A DNA stretch of 64,000 bases from Petrolisthes cinctipes. Its lineage: Eukaryota; Arthropoda; Malacostraca; Decapoda; Porcellanidae. The notes beneath the pieces were generated by a model. That model had not been told where the DNA came from and did no database searches. It was given only the letters and a program-made list of their open reading frames with translations. Where the stretch lies: NCBI GenBank assembly GCA_033782935.1, contig JAWQEG010000497.1:479501-543500 (forward strand), written 5' to 3'. The position numbers were made by a program, and so were the translations under genes. Positions within the stretch are counted from its first letter, which is position 1. Every line of letters begins with the position of its first letter. Shown piece after piece: positions 35,231-45,152 of this stretch.

Positions 35231-35232
<2 letters not shown>

Positions 35233-36434
35233 GAATAAGGGGCATGCTTGCTAAATGGATTGAGAATTGGCTGACTGACCGGCGCCAAAGAGTAGTAATC
35301 AATGGGGAAGCCTCAAATTGGGCATCAGTCACAAGTGGGGTTCCTCAAGGTTCAGTTCTAGTTCCACTACTCTTTATAATCTACATTAATGATATAGATG
35401 TGGGCATTGTCAGTCGAATTGCAAAATTTGCTGATGACACCAAGTTAGGGTGTAATGCTTCATCATTTGAAAAGGTAGAACAACTACATAAAGACCTAGA
35501 GAAAGTAGGAGAGTGGTCTGAACGATGGCAGATGCCATTCAATTTGGATAAGTGTAAAGTGATGCACATAGGTCCAGCCAATCAGAGAGCCAGTTACTCT
35601 TTGTTGGGAAGTGAAATTAGTAGCACTGACTTGGAGAAAGACTTAGGTGTACTGATCAGCAGTGACCTCAAATTCTCCAAGCAGTGCCTCGAAGTAGAGA
35701 AGAAAGCCCAGAGGCTTCTTGGTTACATAAAGAGGCAATTTAGATTTAGAAACAAAGAGATAGTCCTCACTCTGTACAATTCTTTGGTTCGGCCACATCT
35801 GGAATATGCTGTGCAGTTCTGGTCGCCGACTCTCAAGAAAGACATTGCGAGGCTTGAGAGAGTCCGGGTTAGAGCCACCAAGCTGATCCCATCAATTAAG
35901 CACATGGGCTACCAGAGAAGGCTGCAGGCACTAGGTCTCTTCTCATTAGAGACGAGACGCTTGAGAGGTCAACTAATTGAAGTTTTCAAAATCCTTCGTG
36001 GATATGAAAACATTGATTATCAGTGCCTGTTTAGCTTCAACACTAATGCAACTAGAAACCATGGATGGAAACTAGACTTGAAACACTTCCGCCATAATAC
36101 GTTAGGTAATTTCTTCACATATAAAATCTGCAATGTCTGGAATCAGCTACCAGCAGAGGTAGTTGATAGTTCTTCGATAGAGCAGTTCAAGAAACAGTTA
36201 GACAAAGTTCTGCCAAGCCTGTTAGAGTTAAAGTGATTGTTTCCTTCTTTCCTGTACAAAAATTTCCTAGTCCGGCCTTTTTTCCTCCGGGTTAGGTACA
36301 TTTCCATTTCCATACCCGCAATGCGGGTGGGAGAGGTGGGTGGGGAGAGCCTTCTCCTTACTATACTTTTCTCTCACTATTAGTTAGCAACTACTACTAC
36401 AGACCTTTTGAGGTGCTACTTGTCCTTGTAACTA
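35231..36434 (+). mobile_element. LINE-2: 5'-truncated CR1-like element
   Basis: Starts abruptly inside the RT domain immediately after the TC tract. It contains an open RT C-terminal half, has a ~200 bp 3' UTR (CGGCCTTTTTTCCTCCGGG) and ends in a second (TC)n. 5' truncation is normal for incomplete target-primed reverse transcription. Confidence 0.85.
35244..36236 (+). pseudogene. RT C-terminal fragment of LINE-2
   Basis: About 330 open codons corresponding to roughly the last third of LINE-1 ORF2. WIENWLTDRRQRVVINGE, SGVPQGSVLVPLL (Gly to Val in a normally conserved GPLL position), YINDID and the catalytic FADDTKLG are visible, followed by LYNSLVRPHLEYAVQFWSP and a C-terminus FKKQLDKVL. It is clearly related to LINE-1 but differs at many positions, so it is a separate family or an older copy. 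There is no endonuclease and no own start, so it is a dead fragment although the frame is uninterrupted. Confidence 0.85.
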
Positions 36435-36435
36435 A

Positions 36436-36463
<28 letters not shown>
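36435..36463. repeat. (TC)n tail of LINE-2
   Basis: Short TC tract directly after the LINE-2 3' UTR. Confidence 0.9.
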
Positions 36464-36467
<4 letters not shown>

Positions 36468-36854
36468 TTTTATAGAATCCCTCCACTTGCCTTTAAAGCC
36501 CTCGGCTCAAATTGCCCATTTTCACAGCCCCCCCTTACGACTCCAGTCATCCCTAGTGATTTACCCCTTTCACCCTTCCCTACCTCTCCCTTCTCACCAG
36601 CCTCTCCCCTCTCACCAACCGTTTCCCTATCTCTCTCTTCTCACCAGCCTCTCCCCTCTCACCAACCTCTCTCTGGCCTGTCAGCAAGGGGCCTCAATTA
36701 ATATTTATGTTGGTCTCGTTGGTTAGTTAATCTGTGGGTTCAGGAAGGGGCTGGTATAGTGTCAAGTTGGTTGGTTGGTTGGCAGACTCCTTTTACATCC
36801 ACACACACTGTTTCTTATACACTTTGTCTAATTCTCTCACATTGCATTCCTATT

Positions 36855-36888
<34 letters not shown>

Positions 36889-37663
36889 CACACCTTGCCT
36901 CTTTCCACCTTCACTTCACATACTCCTCCTCCTCCATCCCTGCCCTCCCTGCCAACCAGAATGTCTCACAACCTTTCCAACCTGTAGTAAAAATGTTCCA
37001 CCTTACCTTCTTGCCTTTTCCAACCTGTAGTCAACAGTTTCCACCTTTCTGAATTTCTTTACATCAACTAATCACAAGACACTTTTTTTACTTCACGTCT
37101 TGACTGTACAAATAAACTGTTTGGAGGCCAAAGTTGGAGTTGGAATGTAAAACGCTCCTTACTTGCATCTCAATCTAGGACTCTTGGTAAATGAACTGGT
37201 CCATGCACGCACCATGCACTCTGAAATTAATGTTGATATTTACATCTTCTCCTCTAACAACTTTCCCCTTAACTCGTTTACTCGATATTTAGTTTGTTAA
37301 TGTTTCACTCTTGTAGTTTCTTCTCCTTCATCTATAATTTCACTCCTGACATGTTTCTTCGCCTTTACTCATTTACTCATTTACTCTCTCCTTAACGTTT
37401 CACATTCATTCCTAGACTCTCTTTTCCCTTCACTTTTACTCCTGCACTCCATCATTCACTTTCATCCGTGCATTTTCTCCTTCATTTTCACTTCTGCACT
37501 TCCATTCACTTTCACTCCTGTACTCTCTTCTTCACTTTCACTCTTGCATTCTCTCCTTCGATAAAATAACTTTTGATGGTGATAAACAGTTATGAGTTCC
37601 AAAATCAATATTCTTGTGAAAAGTACAAGGGAGGAAACATATGGTATAACGTAAGGGAATAAA

Positions 37664-37713
<50 letters not shown>

Positions 37714-37736
37714 CGTTAAACTGTGCCGGAGATGTA
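36464..37736. other. No gene seen; pyrimidine-rich
   Basis: C/T-rich words (CCTCTCCCTTCTCACCAG repeated near 36,600-36,670; CACTTTCACTCCTG-like repeats at 37,340-37,560), (TC)n at about 36,861-36,888 and (GA)n at about 37,667-37,709. No gene support. Confidence 0.5.
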
Positions 37737-37748
37737 ATTATTGGTATA

Positions 37749-37958
37749 GTGAAACCAGCACAGCTGGATTGCTATAGAATACGCCCCTTCTCAAGCCCAG
37801 GCCCCGTATAGGCATAATCTGGGTTGGAAGGGTCTATTCCGTGACGATCATCAGAAGTAAATAAAATTCAAATCTGGCGCTGTACTGATAGTGGAGCCAC
37901 CTGGTGGTGGCGTGGTGAGGTATTAAGCCCCTCCTCCGCTGAATACCGCTCGGTCACT
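37749..37958 (+). repeat. DIRS left inverted terminal repeat
   Basis: Begins GTGAAACCAGCACAGCTGG and runs to CCGCTCGGTCACT. It is the inverse of 44,943-45,152. The outermost 12 bases (37,737-37,748, ATTATTGGTATA) are unique to this end and reappear inverted in the internal complementary region. Confidence 0.92.
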
Positions 37959-38083
37959 CTGTCGCGGAACACGTCTCAATCAACATCCTCGCTCCTCGCT
38001 GCTACGCTATGGTATTGTGTCTCGTGTTCCTGCTATTGTTTCTTTTGTGTTCTAGTGGCTGGCCTGCTTTGCAGATGTATAAT

Positions 38084-38772
38084 GTGTGAGTGTATTCTAG
38101 GAGGGTTTTAGGTGTGTTTGTGGGGGTTTATTCTTCTTTAGGACTGAGTTCTCTTTTCCTAGCAAAGGGGGGCTCTTGGGCCCCTTTTTTCGGAGTTTTT
38201 CTCCGTCATTCCCCCCTTTCACCTTTCCTCCTGCCACTAGTACATTCTTCGTGTGTGTTTTATCGGGGTTTCTGGGGTTTTTTAGCGAGGTTAGCGACGC
38301 CACGTGGGGCCTTCACCTCCTCACGTGGTGGGCGCATGGGGTCTTTGCAGCCCTTCCTCTTGCCTTCCCCGATTATTATGGGTCCCCTCCCGGTAGGGGG
38401 GAGTGAGAATTGTGCCCTGGTTCTCTCTTCCTCTCCCGTGCGGGGTTTTTTTATGTAATTTTGGTGTTTTTCCAGTATTTTTAGCCTGGAGTGTTCCTTC
38501 TCAGGCTACCGGGCCCCCTCCTCCCCCTCCTTCTGGATCCTTCTGTCCGGGGGGGTCTCTTTTACCTGCTCCATGTGGCGGGCTGTTTTGGTTTTACGGG
38601 GTTTTTCCCTGGTTGGGTGTGCGCGAGTTTGGGGGGTTGTGTCCTGGCCCCCGGGTGCAGCGGGCGTGTCCCGCGCTACTTATCCTTCGGGGGGGGGGGG
38701 GGGTTTCCGTGTCTTCTGTGTTCCAGTGTATGCACGTGTTAACCCATGTTTGTGTATTCTTTTCTCCCCTAG
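38084..38772 (+). other. Possible 5' intron or leader of DIRS gag
   Basis: GTGTGAGTG at 38,084 follows ATGTATAAT, and TTCTTTTCTCCCCTAG ends at 38,772, just before the zinc-finger-like Gag segment. Joining at 38,084 keeps the frame. The strong GTGAGT two bases later would not, so the boundary is uncertain. The open frames in this stretch have no Gag-like features. Confidence 0.35.
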
Positions 38773-40443
38773 CCTACTCGTGCCCTTTGTGCTGCTTCGG
38801 GGTGTACCGTGCGGGTCTCTCCTGACGGACACCTGCACTGTTCGCCTCACGCACCCTGCTTCACTCCCTTGGGTTACGACCCTTTGGCGTGTGGTGTGTG
38901 CCGCCCCTGGGCTGAGTTGTGTCGGGTTACCTCCCCTTCTGCCCGCTCCAAGCTCCCCGCCCTTGCTTCTCTTCGTATGGCGTGGACGAGGGCTAGGAGA
39001 ATGGCCCACAAACGAGACGGTTCTTCTTTGGCGTGGGTGGACCCGATTTTGGGAGCGGACCTGGGTTTGTTCAGGACCCGTTACCCTTCTTCCTGTCTCT
39101 CGGAGTCTCAGGGGCTAGAACCTCCTGAGGCCCGAGATTGAGCCTCCTTCCCTAGACGGTACTACGACTCCTTCTCGGGGCTTCGCCCCCCGGGAAGCGA
39201 GCGAGTCTGTCGCGCTGGTTCCCCCGACTACCTCACCGGTACAAGGGCCCAGCAGGGAACCCCCAGCTTCGCCTCCTGCTAGAGCTGGCTCCTCAGGCCT
39301 CTCTAGAGGACGCAAGCGTTCAGCAAAAAGGTCCCGCCACTCCAGGAAGTCCCGTGCTCGTCGCCGTTCTCCTTCCTCCTCATCTTCGTCGTCTTCTTCC
39401 TCTTCTTCGTCGTCGGGGAGCTCTCCTTCGCCCGCCCGCAAATCCCGCAAGGGTAAGCGGGGGGGGGACAGCCCCTCATCAAGGAAGATAGTTAAGATAT
39501 TCCACACCCTTATTCCTCACGCTTTTCCTGGGGTCTCCACCGCACAGTCTCCGGCTGTCGCTCCGGAACCCGCTCCTTTTCCCCCTCCTCCCGCTGCTGC
39601 TCCCGTCAAGGGCGCGAGTCCTCCCGGGGATGTGGGAGTCATTATCGTTCCTCCCGTTTCCCCGGGACTCGAGTCTCCGTCGGGGGACGTAGCTGAGGAG
39701 TTGGTTACCTCCGCACCTCCTTCCCCGTCACCCCCTCCTGCGGGCGACGGATACCTTCCCTACTCTTGGGCTCTTTTCCCTCCTGCCTGGACCCACTCTT
39801 CGGAGGAGGGCAGACTGGTGGCTTGGTCTCCGGACACGGCTCAACCAGACGTGTGGACCCGGAGGGATGACGTCCTGGTGAAGTGGGGGGCGGATGAGAA
39901 GGGCGACGCTATTCCCTTCTACAAGGTCCGTCCTATCTCAGCGTCCGTACCCACTTCATCGAGGGTGTCCTCTGCGGCTACCCTGGACGCGATGGGTTTT
40001 CTGGTGGAGTACAGCCAGTTGCACTTGTCCGAGGCTTGGAGGATTGACCGCTCCCACGGGAACACGGCGGTCCTCCTTTCCCCGGACGCGTACTTCCCAG
40101 GGGATAAGGGCGAAGGGGACCTGGACATCCCAGCCCTTCTCCTTAAGTCCCTGGACCACCAGAGACACAGCGCGCCCAGGAAGCCCCCTCCTCCGTCTTT
40201 CCCCGTCATCCTCCCTCATTCCCGTGGCCCCCCGAGCTTGAGGGAATGCCTGTGGAAGACGGAGTAGGAGCCCCCGGTCCCCTATCAGCTGAAGGAGCCC
40301 GATGGCAAGTTGCGACAGGCGGAGTCTGCTACCCGCTTAGAGTTGGCCCACACCATCTCCACGGGGGCAGCCGCCTCACTTATCAGGGACTGCCTCAACG
40401 CCCTCACCAACACCTACCACGAGATGTCGGGTGTACAGCTAGC

Positions 40444-40560
40444 GTGAGTACCTTACTCGTGTGTCATGTTGATTAGGGATACGGGGTAGAGGGTCTCTCT
40501 GTTACTCCCGGGTACTTATCCCCGGGTTTGCTCGGTTTTTTCCTTGTTTACCCCTTACAG
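40444..40560 (+). other. Intron 1 in DIRS gag (117 bp)
   Basis: Donor AGC/GTGAGTACC, acceptor TTGTTTACCCCTTACAG. Splicing joins a split Ala codon (GC + T) and continues in frame. Without splicing the frame stops at TGA inside the donor. Confidence 0.75.
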
Positions 40561-40821
40561 TGACACCCTCTCTTCTATGGCCACCGTGATGGAGGGCGTG
40601 GCGGCGATGGCGACCCACAATAAGCGGGAGGAGGCGAAGGCTTTCGCTGAGGCGAGACTGGCAGCCCGCCAGGCGGCGGCTAAATCCGCGCCGGAGATGG
40701 CACAGAGGGGAGTGGTGCAAGCTGCCCCCCTGTCCCCTGCCATCTTCGATCAACCGGCGACGGATACAATCTTCGCCTCCCTCCCAGCGGTAATCAATTT
40801 ACCAAAACCCTCCACCTCCAA

Positions 40822-40924
40822 GTAAGTACCTCTCGTTGTTCTTCTTACCCGAGTTTTCACGGGAGGTGAAATGGAAGGATTTTTCGGGTCTACTTTGGTT
40901 CCTAATCGTTCTGTTTGTCCGTAG
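40822..40924 (+). other. Intron 2 in DIRS gag (103 bp)
   Basis: Donor AA/GTAAGTACC, acceptor CGTTCTGTTTGTCCGTAG. Splicing rebuilds a Lys codon (AA + G) and enters the basic Pro/Arg tail. Unspliced, the frame ends at the TAA in GTAAGTA. Confidence 0.78.
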
Positions 40925-41144
40925 GCCACGTGCCCCACAGCCATCCAGACCAGCCTACCAGCCCCGGAGGCCCTCCCAGCCCTCCAGACTACCGAGGCCC
41001 TCCTATCCCACTCCCCCGAAGGCACACAACAGGCCCTCCCAGAGGGGCCAGCAGCCGTTTCGGGGAAGGGGACAAGGCTCCAAGCCATACTCCAAGCCCA
41101 AGTCCTCCTTCAACCACCCCTCCCAGAAGGACCGCTCCACTTGA

Positions 41145-41253
41145 GGGTCCCACTCTGGGCTGCCCCACAGGGTGGTCAGCAGCCTGGCCCGCCCACGGAT
41201 GGGCAGCAAGGATAATTCGCCAGGGCCTGTCATGGCCCTGGATTACTGTTCCG
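41145..41253 (+). CDS. DIRS RT ORF, first exon (overlaps gag end)
   Basis: The RT frame is open from within the gag 3' end (about 40,915) to 41,253. The segment GWSAAWPAHGWAARIIRQG matches the region just ahead of the RT palm in DIRS elements. The frame differs from gag, so RT expression needs frameshifting, re-initiation or a separate transcript. The listed start is simply the base after the gag stop. Confidence 0.6.
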
Positions 41254-41460
41254 GTGAGTAACTGTTATCTCTCCTGTTCTGTCATATGACTTATGCCTAA
41301 TCCCGTCCTTGGGTTACCGTTAGGTCAAAATCAGAGTTTCCCTTGCGGTCAAAATCTCTGCCTCTCCCGTCATTTACCCTCCAACCACCCCGGGTCCCTC
41401 GGGCCCCGGGGGATTAGGATTAACTGTACTCTCACTGACACCTGTCTCTTCCCGTTACAG
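41254..41460 (+). other. Intron 3 in DIRS RT (207 bp)
   Basis: Donor CCG/GTGAGTAAC, acceptor CTGTCTCTTCCCGTTACAG. A phase-0 join links WITVP to PLRLPPASTKV, which restores the continuous N-terminal RT sequence. The GTGAGTAA donor contains an in-frame stop if unspliced. Confidence 0.78.
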
Positions 41461-43233
41461 CCACTACGTCTACCTCCTGCCTCAACTAAAGTGTCACTTT
41501 CGGTCGTCCCGCATGTGTTAGAAATGCGGGAAAAAGGGGTAGTGGAGCGGGCGACGGGAAGGGTCTTTCTTTCTCGTTTATTCATGGTCCCCAAAAAGGA
41601 CCAGGGAAAAACGAGATTGGTGATGGACCTGAGCAAGCTAAACAAATTCGTGAAAACATTACATTTCAGGATGGTTTCGGTTGCTCAGGTCCGCACAGTT
41701 CTGAGGAAGGGAGACTGGTTAGCATCCCTGGATATCAAGGATGCGTACTGGCACGTCCCGATCCACCCCAGGTTTCGCCGTTTCCTGGCCTTCCAGGTGG
41801 GGACCGAGACGTTCCAGTTTACCAGGCTCCCTTTCGGTCTTTCTCTAGCTCCGCGAGTCTTCACAAAGCTCGTGAGGGTGGTGGCATCCCGTCTGGCAGA
41901 GGCGGGTGTTCCCACCCTCATGTACCTGGACGATTGGTTGCTTCACGCCCCTTCCAAGGAGCAGGTAGCAAACAACGTCCGGGTAGCGAGGAGAGTGCTA
42001 GAGGAAATGGGGTTCCTTTTGAACATCCCCAAGTCCTCTCTCACTCCCACTCGCAAACTGTGTTGGCTAGAAATAGAGTGGGACTCTCTTTCGGCCACCC
42101 TCTCTCTCGCTCCAGACAACGCCCGCCGGACCCTCCGCCATGTCCGCCAGGCGCATTTTTCCCGTACTTTCTCTCGCCGCCAGTGGGAATCATTGCTCGG
42201 GTCCCTAAATTTCGCGGCCCCTGCAATGCCCCTGGGACGATTGAAACACAGGAGGCTGACGAGAGAGGTAAACCTCCACCTGTCCCCCGCACACAGGGAC
42301 CTTCCCAGGCAAGTGTCCCCCTCTCTCCACCGCCTCCTTCGCCCCTGGCTACGTCCCGGTGCCCTGCGTCAGCGGGTCCCCTGGGTGTTCCCTCCCCCGG
42401 GGATCACGGTGGCGACAGACGCATCGGACGTAGGCTGGGGATACCAGTCTTGCCTGGGACATCAACGTTGCGGGGGATGGAAGGAAGGGGAAAGGCTACT
42501 GCACATCAACGCCCGGGAGTTGATGGTAGCGAAGGAATGGCTCAACAGACACCCTCAGTTTGCCAGGATAGGCGTCCGCTTCGATATGGACAACGTTGCG
42601 GCCATGCAGTGCCTACAGAAACAGGGCACCGCACGGTCGGAAATTCTCCTGTCCCTGTCAGAACAGATTTTTGCAATAGCGGCCAAGAGGGACATTCACC
42701 TCTCGGCCCGCTACGTGCCAGGGCGGGAGAACGATTGGGCGGACGCCCTATCCAGGTTCAGGGGGACGTCAGTCGAGTGGCAACTGCGTCCCCTTGTGTT
42801 CGAGTCTCTCTGCCTTCGCTACGGGACACCGGAGGTGGACCTATTCGCCTCCCCATCCACGGCCCTACTTCCTCTGTTCCTGACATTCTCATCCAGAACA
42901 GAGGCGGGAGGCCCGGACGCCTTCACAGAGGACTGGAACAGGTGGGGGCATCTCTACCTCTTCCCACCCCCAGCTACTTCAGTCCTCCTGAAGGCGATCC
43001 TCAAGCTGCGCACGTTCAGGGGGAGGGTTCTCCTCATAGCCCCCCTCTGGCCAGCACAGCCGTGGTTCGGAGAGTTGTCCCGGTGGTGCCCTCAAGGCCT
43101 TCAGTTGGGATCGGCGTGCCTCTCCAGCACCCTGTCTGCACCACTCCAAGCGTCACTGAAACTACACGCTTGGAGTTTCTACGGGGAGTCCTCAGCAAAA
43201 GGTTCACTAAGGAGACAGTGGACAAGATGTTGA
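41461..43233 (+). CDS. DIRS reverse transcriptase, RNase H and downstream domain
   Basis: About 590 residues copying the element RNA into DNA. RT motifs: RLVMDLSKLNKFV, SLDIKDAYWHVPIHP, FTRLPFGLSLAPRVFTK and the catalytic YLDDWLLH near residue 154. RNase H: ATDASDVGWG, INARELMVAKEW, FDMDNVAAM and YVPGRENDWADALSR, giving the expected acidic residues. A third region, PEVDLFASPSTALLPLF to LIAPLWPAQPWF, is the segment often labelled a methyltransferase-like domain in DIRS elements. The frame is intact and overlaps the recombinase frame at its 3' end, as is usual in this group. Confident family call; activity unknown. Confidence 0.9.
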   Translation, partial: PLRLPPASTKVSLSVVPHVLEMREKGVVERATGRVFLSRLFMVPKKDQGKTRLVMDLSKLNKFVKTLHFRMVSVAQVRTVLRKGDWLASLDIKDAYWHVPIHPRFRRFLAFQVGTETFQFTRLPFGLSLAPRVFTKLVRVVASRLAEAGVPTLMYLDDWLLHAPSKEQVANNVRVARRVLEEMGFLLNIPKSSLTPTRKLCWLEIEWDSLSATLSLAPDNARRTLRHVRQAHFSRTFSRRQWESLLGSLNFAAPAMPLGRLKHRRLTREVNLHLSPAHRDLPRQVSPSLHRLLRPWLRPGALRQRVPWVFPPPGITVATDASDVGWGYQSCLGHQRCGGWKEGERLLHINARELMVAKEWLNRHPQFARIGVRFDMDNVAAMQCLQKQGTARSEILLSLSEQIFAIAAKRDIHLSARYVPGRENDWADALSRFRGTSVEWQLRPLVFESLCLRYGTPEVDLFASPSTALLPLFLTFSSRTEAGGPDAFTEDWNRWGHLYLFPPPATSVLLKAILKLRTFRGRVLLIAPLWPAQPWFGELSRWCPQGLQLGSACLSSTLSAPLQASLKLHAWSFYGESSAKGSLRRQWTRC

Positions 43234-43259
43234 GGGCTCATCGTCAGTCTTCGGTGTGA

Positions 43260-44213
43260 CAGTACGAATCGAGCTGGAAAAGATTCCAGGACTTCTTGCG
43301 AAGACACCCCTCCATGGTCATCTCGGAGGACACAGTCCTGGAATTCCTCACGTGGCTCGCCGATTCCACCAACAGGGCCCCGGCGACGGTGCTTGCGCAT
43401 CACACAGCCCTGTCTGATCCCCTCCTCCTGGGTTTTAACATTAAGGTTTCGGAGAGGCCTCTCTCTCTCCTGAGGATGGGGATTCGGGCGGGGACCGCAC
43501 CTCACCGGGCCCAGACGCCCTCCTGGTCCCTTCACCGCGTCCTTTCCTACCTGACCTTCGAGGGGGTCCCTCTGGAGGTTTGTCACCTCCTCCAGAAAGC
43601 TCTCTTCCTGCTCGCCTTAGCTACAGGGTACAGGGCATCTCAGTTGGCAGCCCTGACCCGTCACACAGCCTTTTCTTCCGTAAGCCCTAACCTTACTTCC
43701 TTAACTATCTCCCCCTCTCCTGCTTTTCTAGCTAAGAACGAGCAGGCTGACGACAGAATTGGCCCTCTCGCAGTACCCTCGTTCCTGAGGGATGGAAGTT
43801 TCCACCCCCTCTGCCCGGTCCACGCCTTTTCAGCATACGTGGAGGCGACGAGAGGGGCTTCTCCGGACCACCTCTTCTACAACTCTAGGTCCGGTAACCC
43901 TCTCTTCCCTAGGTCAATCGCTCGCCTTCTCTGCCGAGTGATAGAGAACGGGGATCCCGGACACGCCCCGAGGGCTCACAGCGTTAGGGGCGTGGCCGCC
44001 TCCCTCGCCTTCCTCAGGACTCACTCGGTGGAGAGGGTCAGGGATTTGGGGGGTTGGGCTTCCACTTCCTCCTTCAGGACGAGGTACCTGTTCCACTCGC
44101 TCTCCCCTACCCCCTGTGTGGCTATGGGTACTCCACCTTCCATTCCCCAGGGTCCCCGCGGGAGACACATGGGGGGGAGGGGCCGCCCGAAGAGAAAAGG
44201 TCGGGCGACTTAA
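43260..44213 (+). CDS. DIRS tyrosine recombinase
   Basis: About 317 open codons. It should recombine the circular DNA intermediate into the genome. Visible features: an N-terminal SAM-like segment (YESSWKRFQDFLRRH), the first catalytic Arg in ATGYRASQL, a Lys-containing beta region (AKNEQADDR), the HxxR box HSVRG, LGGWASTSSF, and the nucleophilic Tyr in TRYLF. The homologous frame extends upstream into the end of the RT gene but is cut by a TGA at 43,257 (context GTGTGACAG), which could come from CpG decay of an Arg codon. Residues C-terminal to the Tyr are basic (GRGRPKRKGR). Likely defective only through that stop, if at all. Confidence 0.88.
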   Translation, partial: QYESSWKRFQDFLRRHPSMVISEDTVLEFLTWLADSTNRAPATVLAHHTALSDPLLLGFNIKVSERPLSLLRMGIRAGTAPHRAQTPSWSLHRVLSYLTFEGVPLEVCHLLQKALFLLALATGYRASQLAALTRHTAFSSVSPNLTSLTISPSPAFLAKNEQADDRIGPLAVPSFLRDGSFHPLCPVHAFSAYVEATRGASPDHLFYNSRSGNPLFPRSIARLLCRVIENGDPGHAPRAHSVRGVAASLAFLRTHSVERVRDLGGWASTSSFRTRYLFHSLSPTPCVAMGTPPSIPQGPRGRHMGGRGRPKRKGRAT

Positions 44214-44784
44214 GTCCCGTCACTATCATCCCATACCTCATCCACATCTTGTACAGCTTCATGCTCATCCCCATTCTATCATACGTGTACATATGGTGCG
44301 GAAAAAATAAATTACATTGTTACGGAATTCTTGTGTATTCATTTTCCAAACAATTACCTTACTATGATGAGTGACAGGATATGTTATTACACAGGATGTC
44401 TGTATCCTAGTGTCCTCCTTCATCCCCTCGGGATCACATTACCTGAGCGAGGGCCATAGCCCTAGCTCAGAGGACTCGAATAAGGGGGGGGGGGAAAGGG
44501 GGGGGGGTTTGCCATGGTCACCTCCCCCCTCCTCTCCTAGACCCGAACCCTCGAGTCTGCCTATAAAGACTTTATGTGTAACAATTCTGGTCTATAACAG
44601 AATGGTCTACGGGTATATGGATAAGCTACTACACCCCCACCACGGCTACTCACCTAGCCAGTGTTGGGAGGTGCTTTAGCTTCTACCTCACCGGGCTCGG
44701 TTACCTTTCCTGCTCTCCGCTCTCAACCACTCTTAACTAGCACGTGATTGCCTCCACCTCACCTCCCACCTACCGCATCGCATG
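44214..44784 (+). other. DIRS 3' non-coding region
   Basis: Lies between the recombinase stop and the internal complementary region. It contains a run of G (44,486-44,508) and no ORF of note. Confidence 0.6.
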
Positions 44785-44887
44785 CATAGCAATCCAGCTG
44801 TGCTGGTTTCACTATACCAATAATAGTGCATTTGTCGCGGCTTCTAGCCGCTTAAATTGTATTTATTGGTTGTGAAACCAGCACAGC
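44785..44887 (+). repeat. DIRS internal complementary region
   Basis: The left part, CATAGCAATCCAGCTGTGCT to ACCAATAAT, is the inverse of the left end of the element. The right part, AGTGCATTTGTCGCGG to GAAACCAGCACAGC, is the inverse of the right end. The two meet at about 44,823. This is the template thought to align the termini during circle formation. Confidence 0.92.
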
Positions 44888-44942
44888 TTTGACTGTCCCA
44901 CCCGCCTCCCGATGCGGCAGGCATCCACTTCTTTCTCATTGG

Positions 44943-45152
44943 AGTGACCGAGCGGTATTCAGCGGAGGAGGGGCTTAATACCTCACCACGCCACCACCAG
45001 GTGGCTCCACTATCAGTACAGCGCCAGATTTGAATTTTATTTACTTCTGATGATCGTCACGGAATAGACCCTTCCAACCCAGATTATGCCTATACGGGGC
45101 CTGGGCTTGAGAAGGGGCGTATTCTATAGCAATCCAGCTGTGCTGGTTTCAC
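44943..45152 (+). repeat. DIRS right inverted terminal repeat
   Basis: Inverse of 37,749-37,958. The outer 48 bases (45,153-45,200) are specific to this end, include a GCGGCTAGAAGCCGC hairpin, and are matched only in the internal complementary region. Confidence 0.92.

Larger units (their letters stand above)
38773..41144 (+). pseudogene. DIRS Gag-like protein, spliced, with frameshift and stop
   Basis: Exons about 38,773-40,443, 40,561-40,821 and 40,925-41,144. The first segment has Cys/His pairs (CAASGC, DGHLHCSPHAPC, CGVC) resembling the zinc-finger-like region of DIRS/Ngaro Gag. An Arg/Ser-rich basic tract (39,330-39,450), then a Pro-rich region and a conserved core (YLPYSWALFPPAW, DVLVKWGADEKGDAIPFYK) follow. 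Exon 2 is Ala/Glu-rich helix, and exon 3 is a basic Pro/Arg/Lys tail likely to bind nucleic acid. The frame shifts once at 39,117-39,140 (frame 1 to frame 2), and a TAG interrupts it at 40,265, with clear protein-like sequence continuing in frame to the splice site. This copy is therefore broken. The start codon is not determined. Confidence 0.7.

Noticed and set aside
38090..39118. Trp/Gly/Leu-rich frames at the start of the DIRS element
   Set aside because: They do not resemble DIRS Gag, overlap one another, and lie in a probable leader or intron. The Gag-like frame is a different one.
39117..39140. An intron explaining the Gag frame change
   Set aside because: No donor/acceptor pair lies in the 25 bp where the frame switches. 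A single-base indel is simpler.
39115..39507. Acidic Glu/Asp-rich minus-strand frame
   Set aside because: It is the complement of the Arg/Ser-rich Gag segment on the plus strand.
41934..43259. 441-codon frame overlapping the DIRS RT gene
   Set aside because: Only its last 30 or so codons match the recombinase N-terminus. The rest is a stop-free shadow of GC-rich RT sequence.
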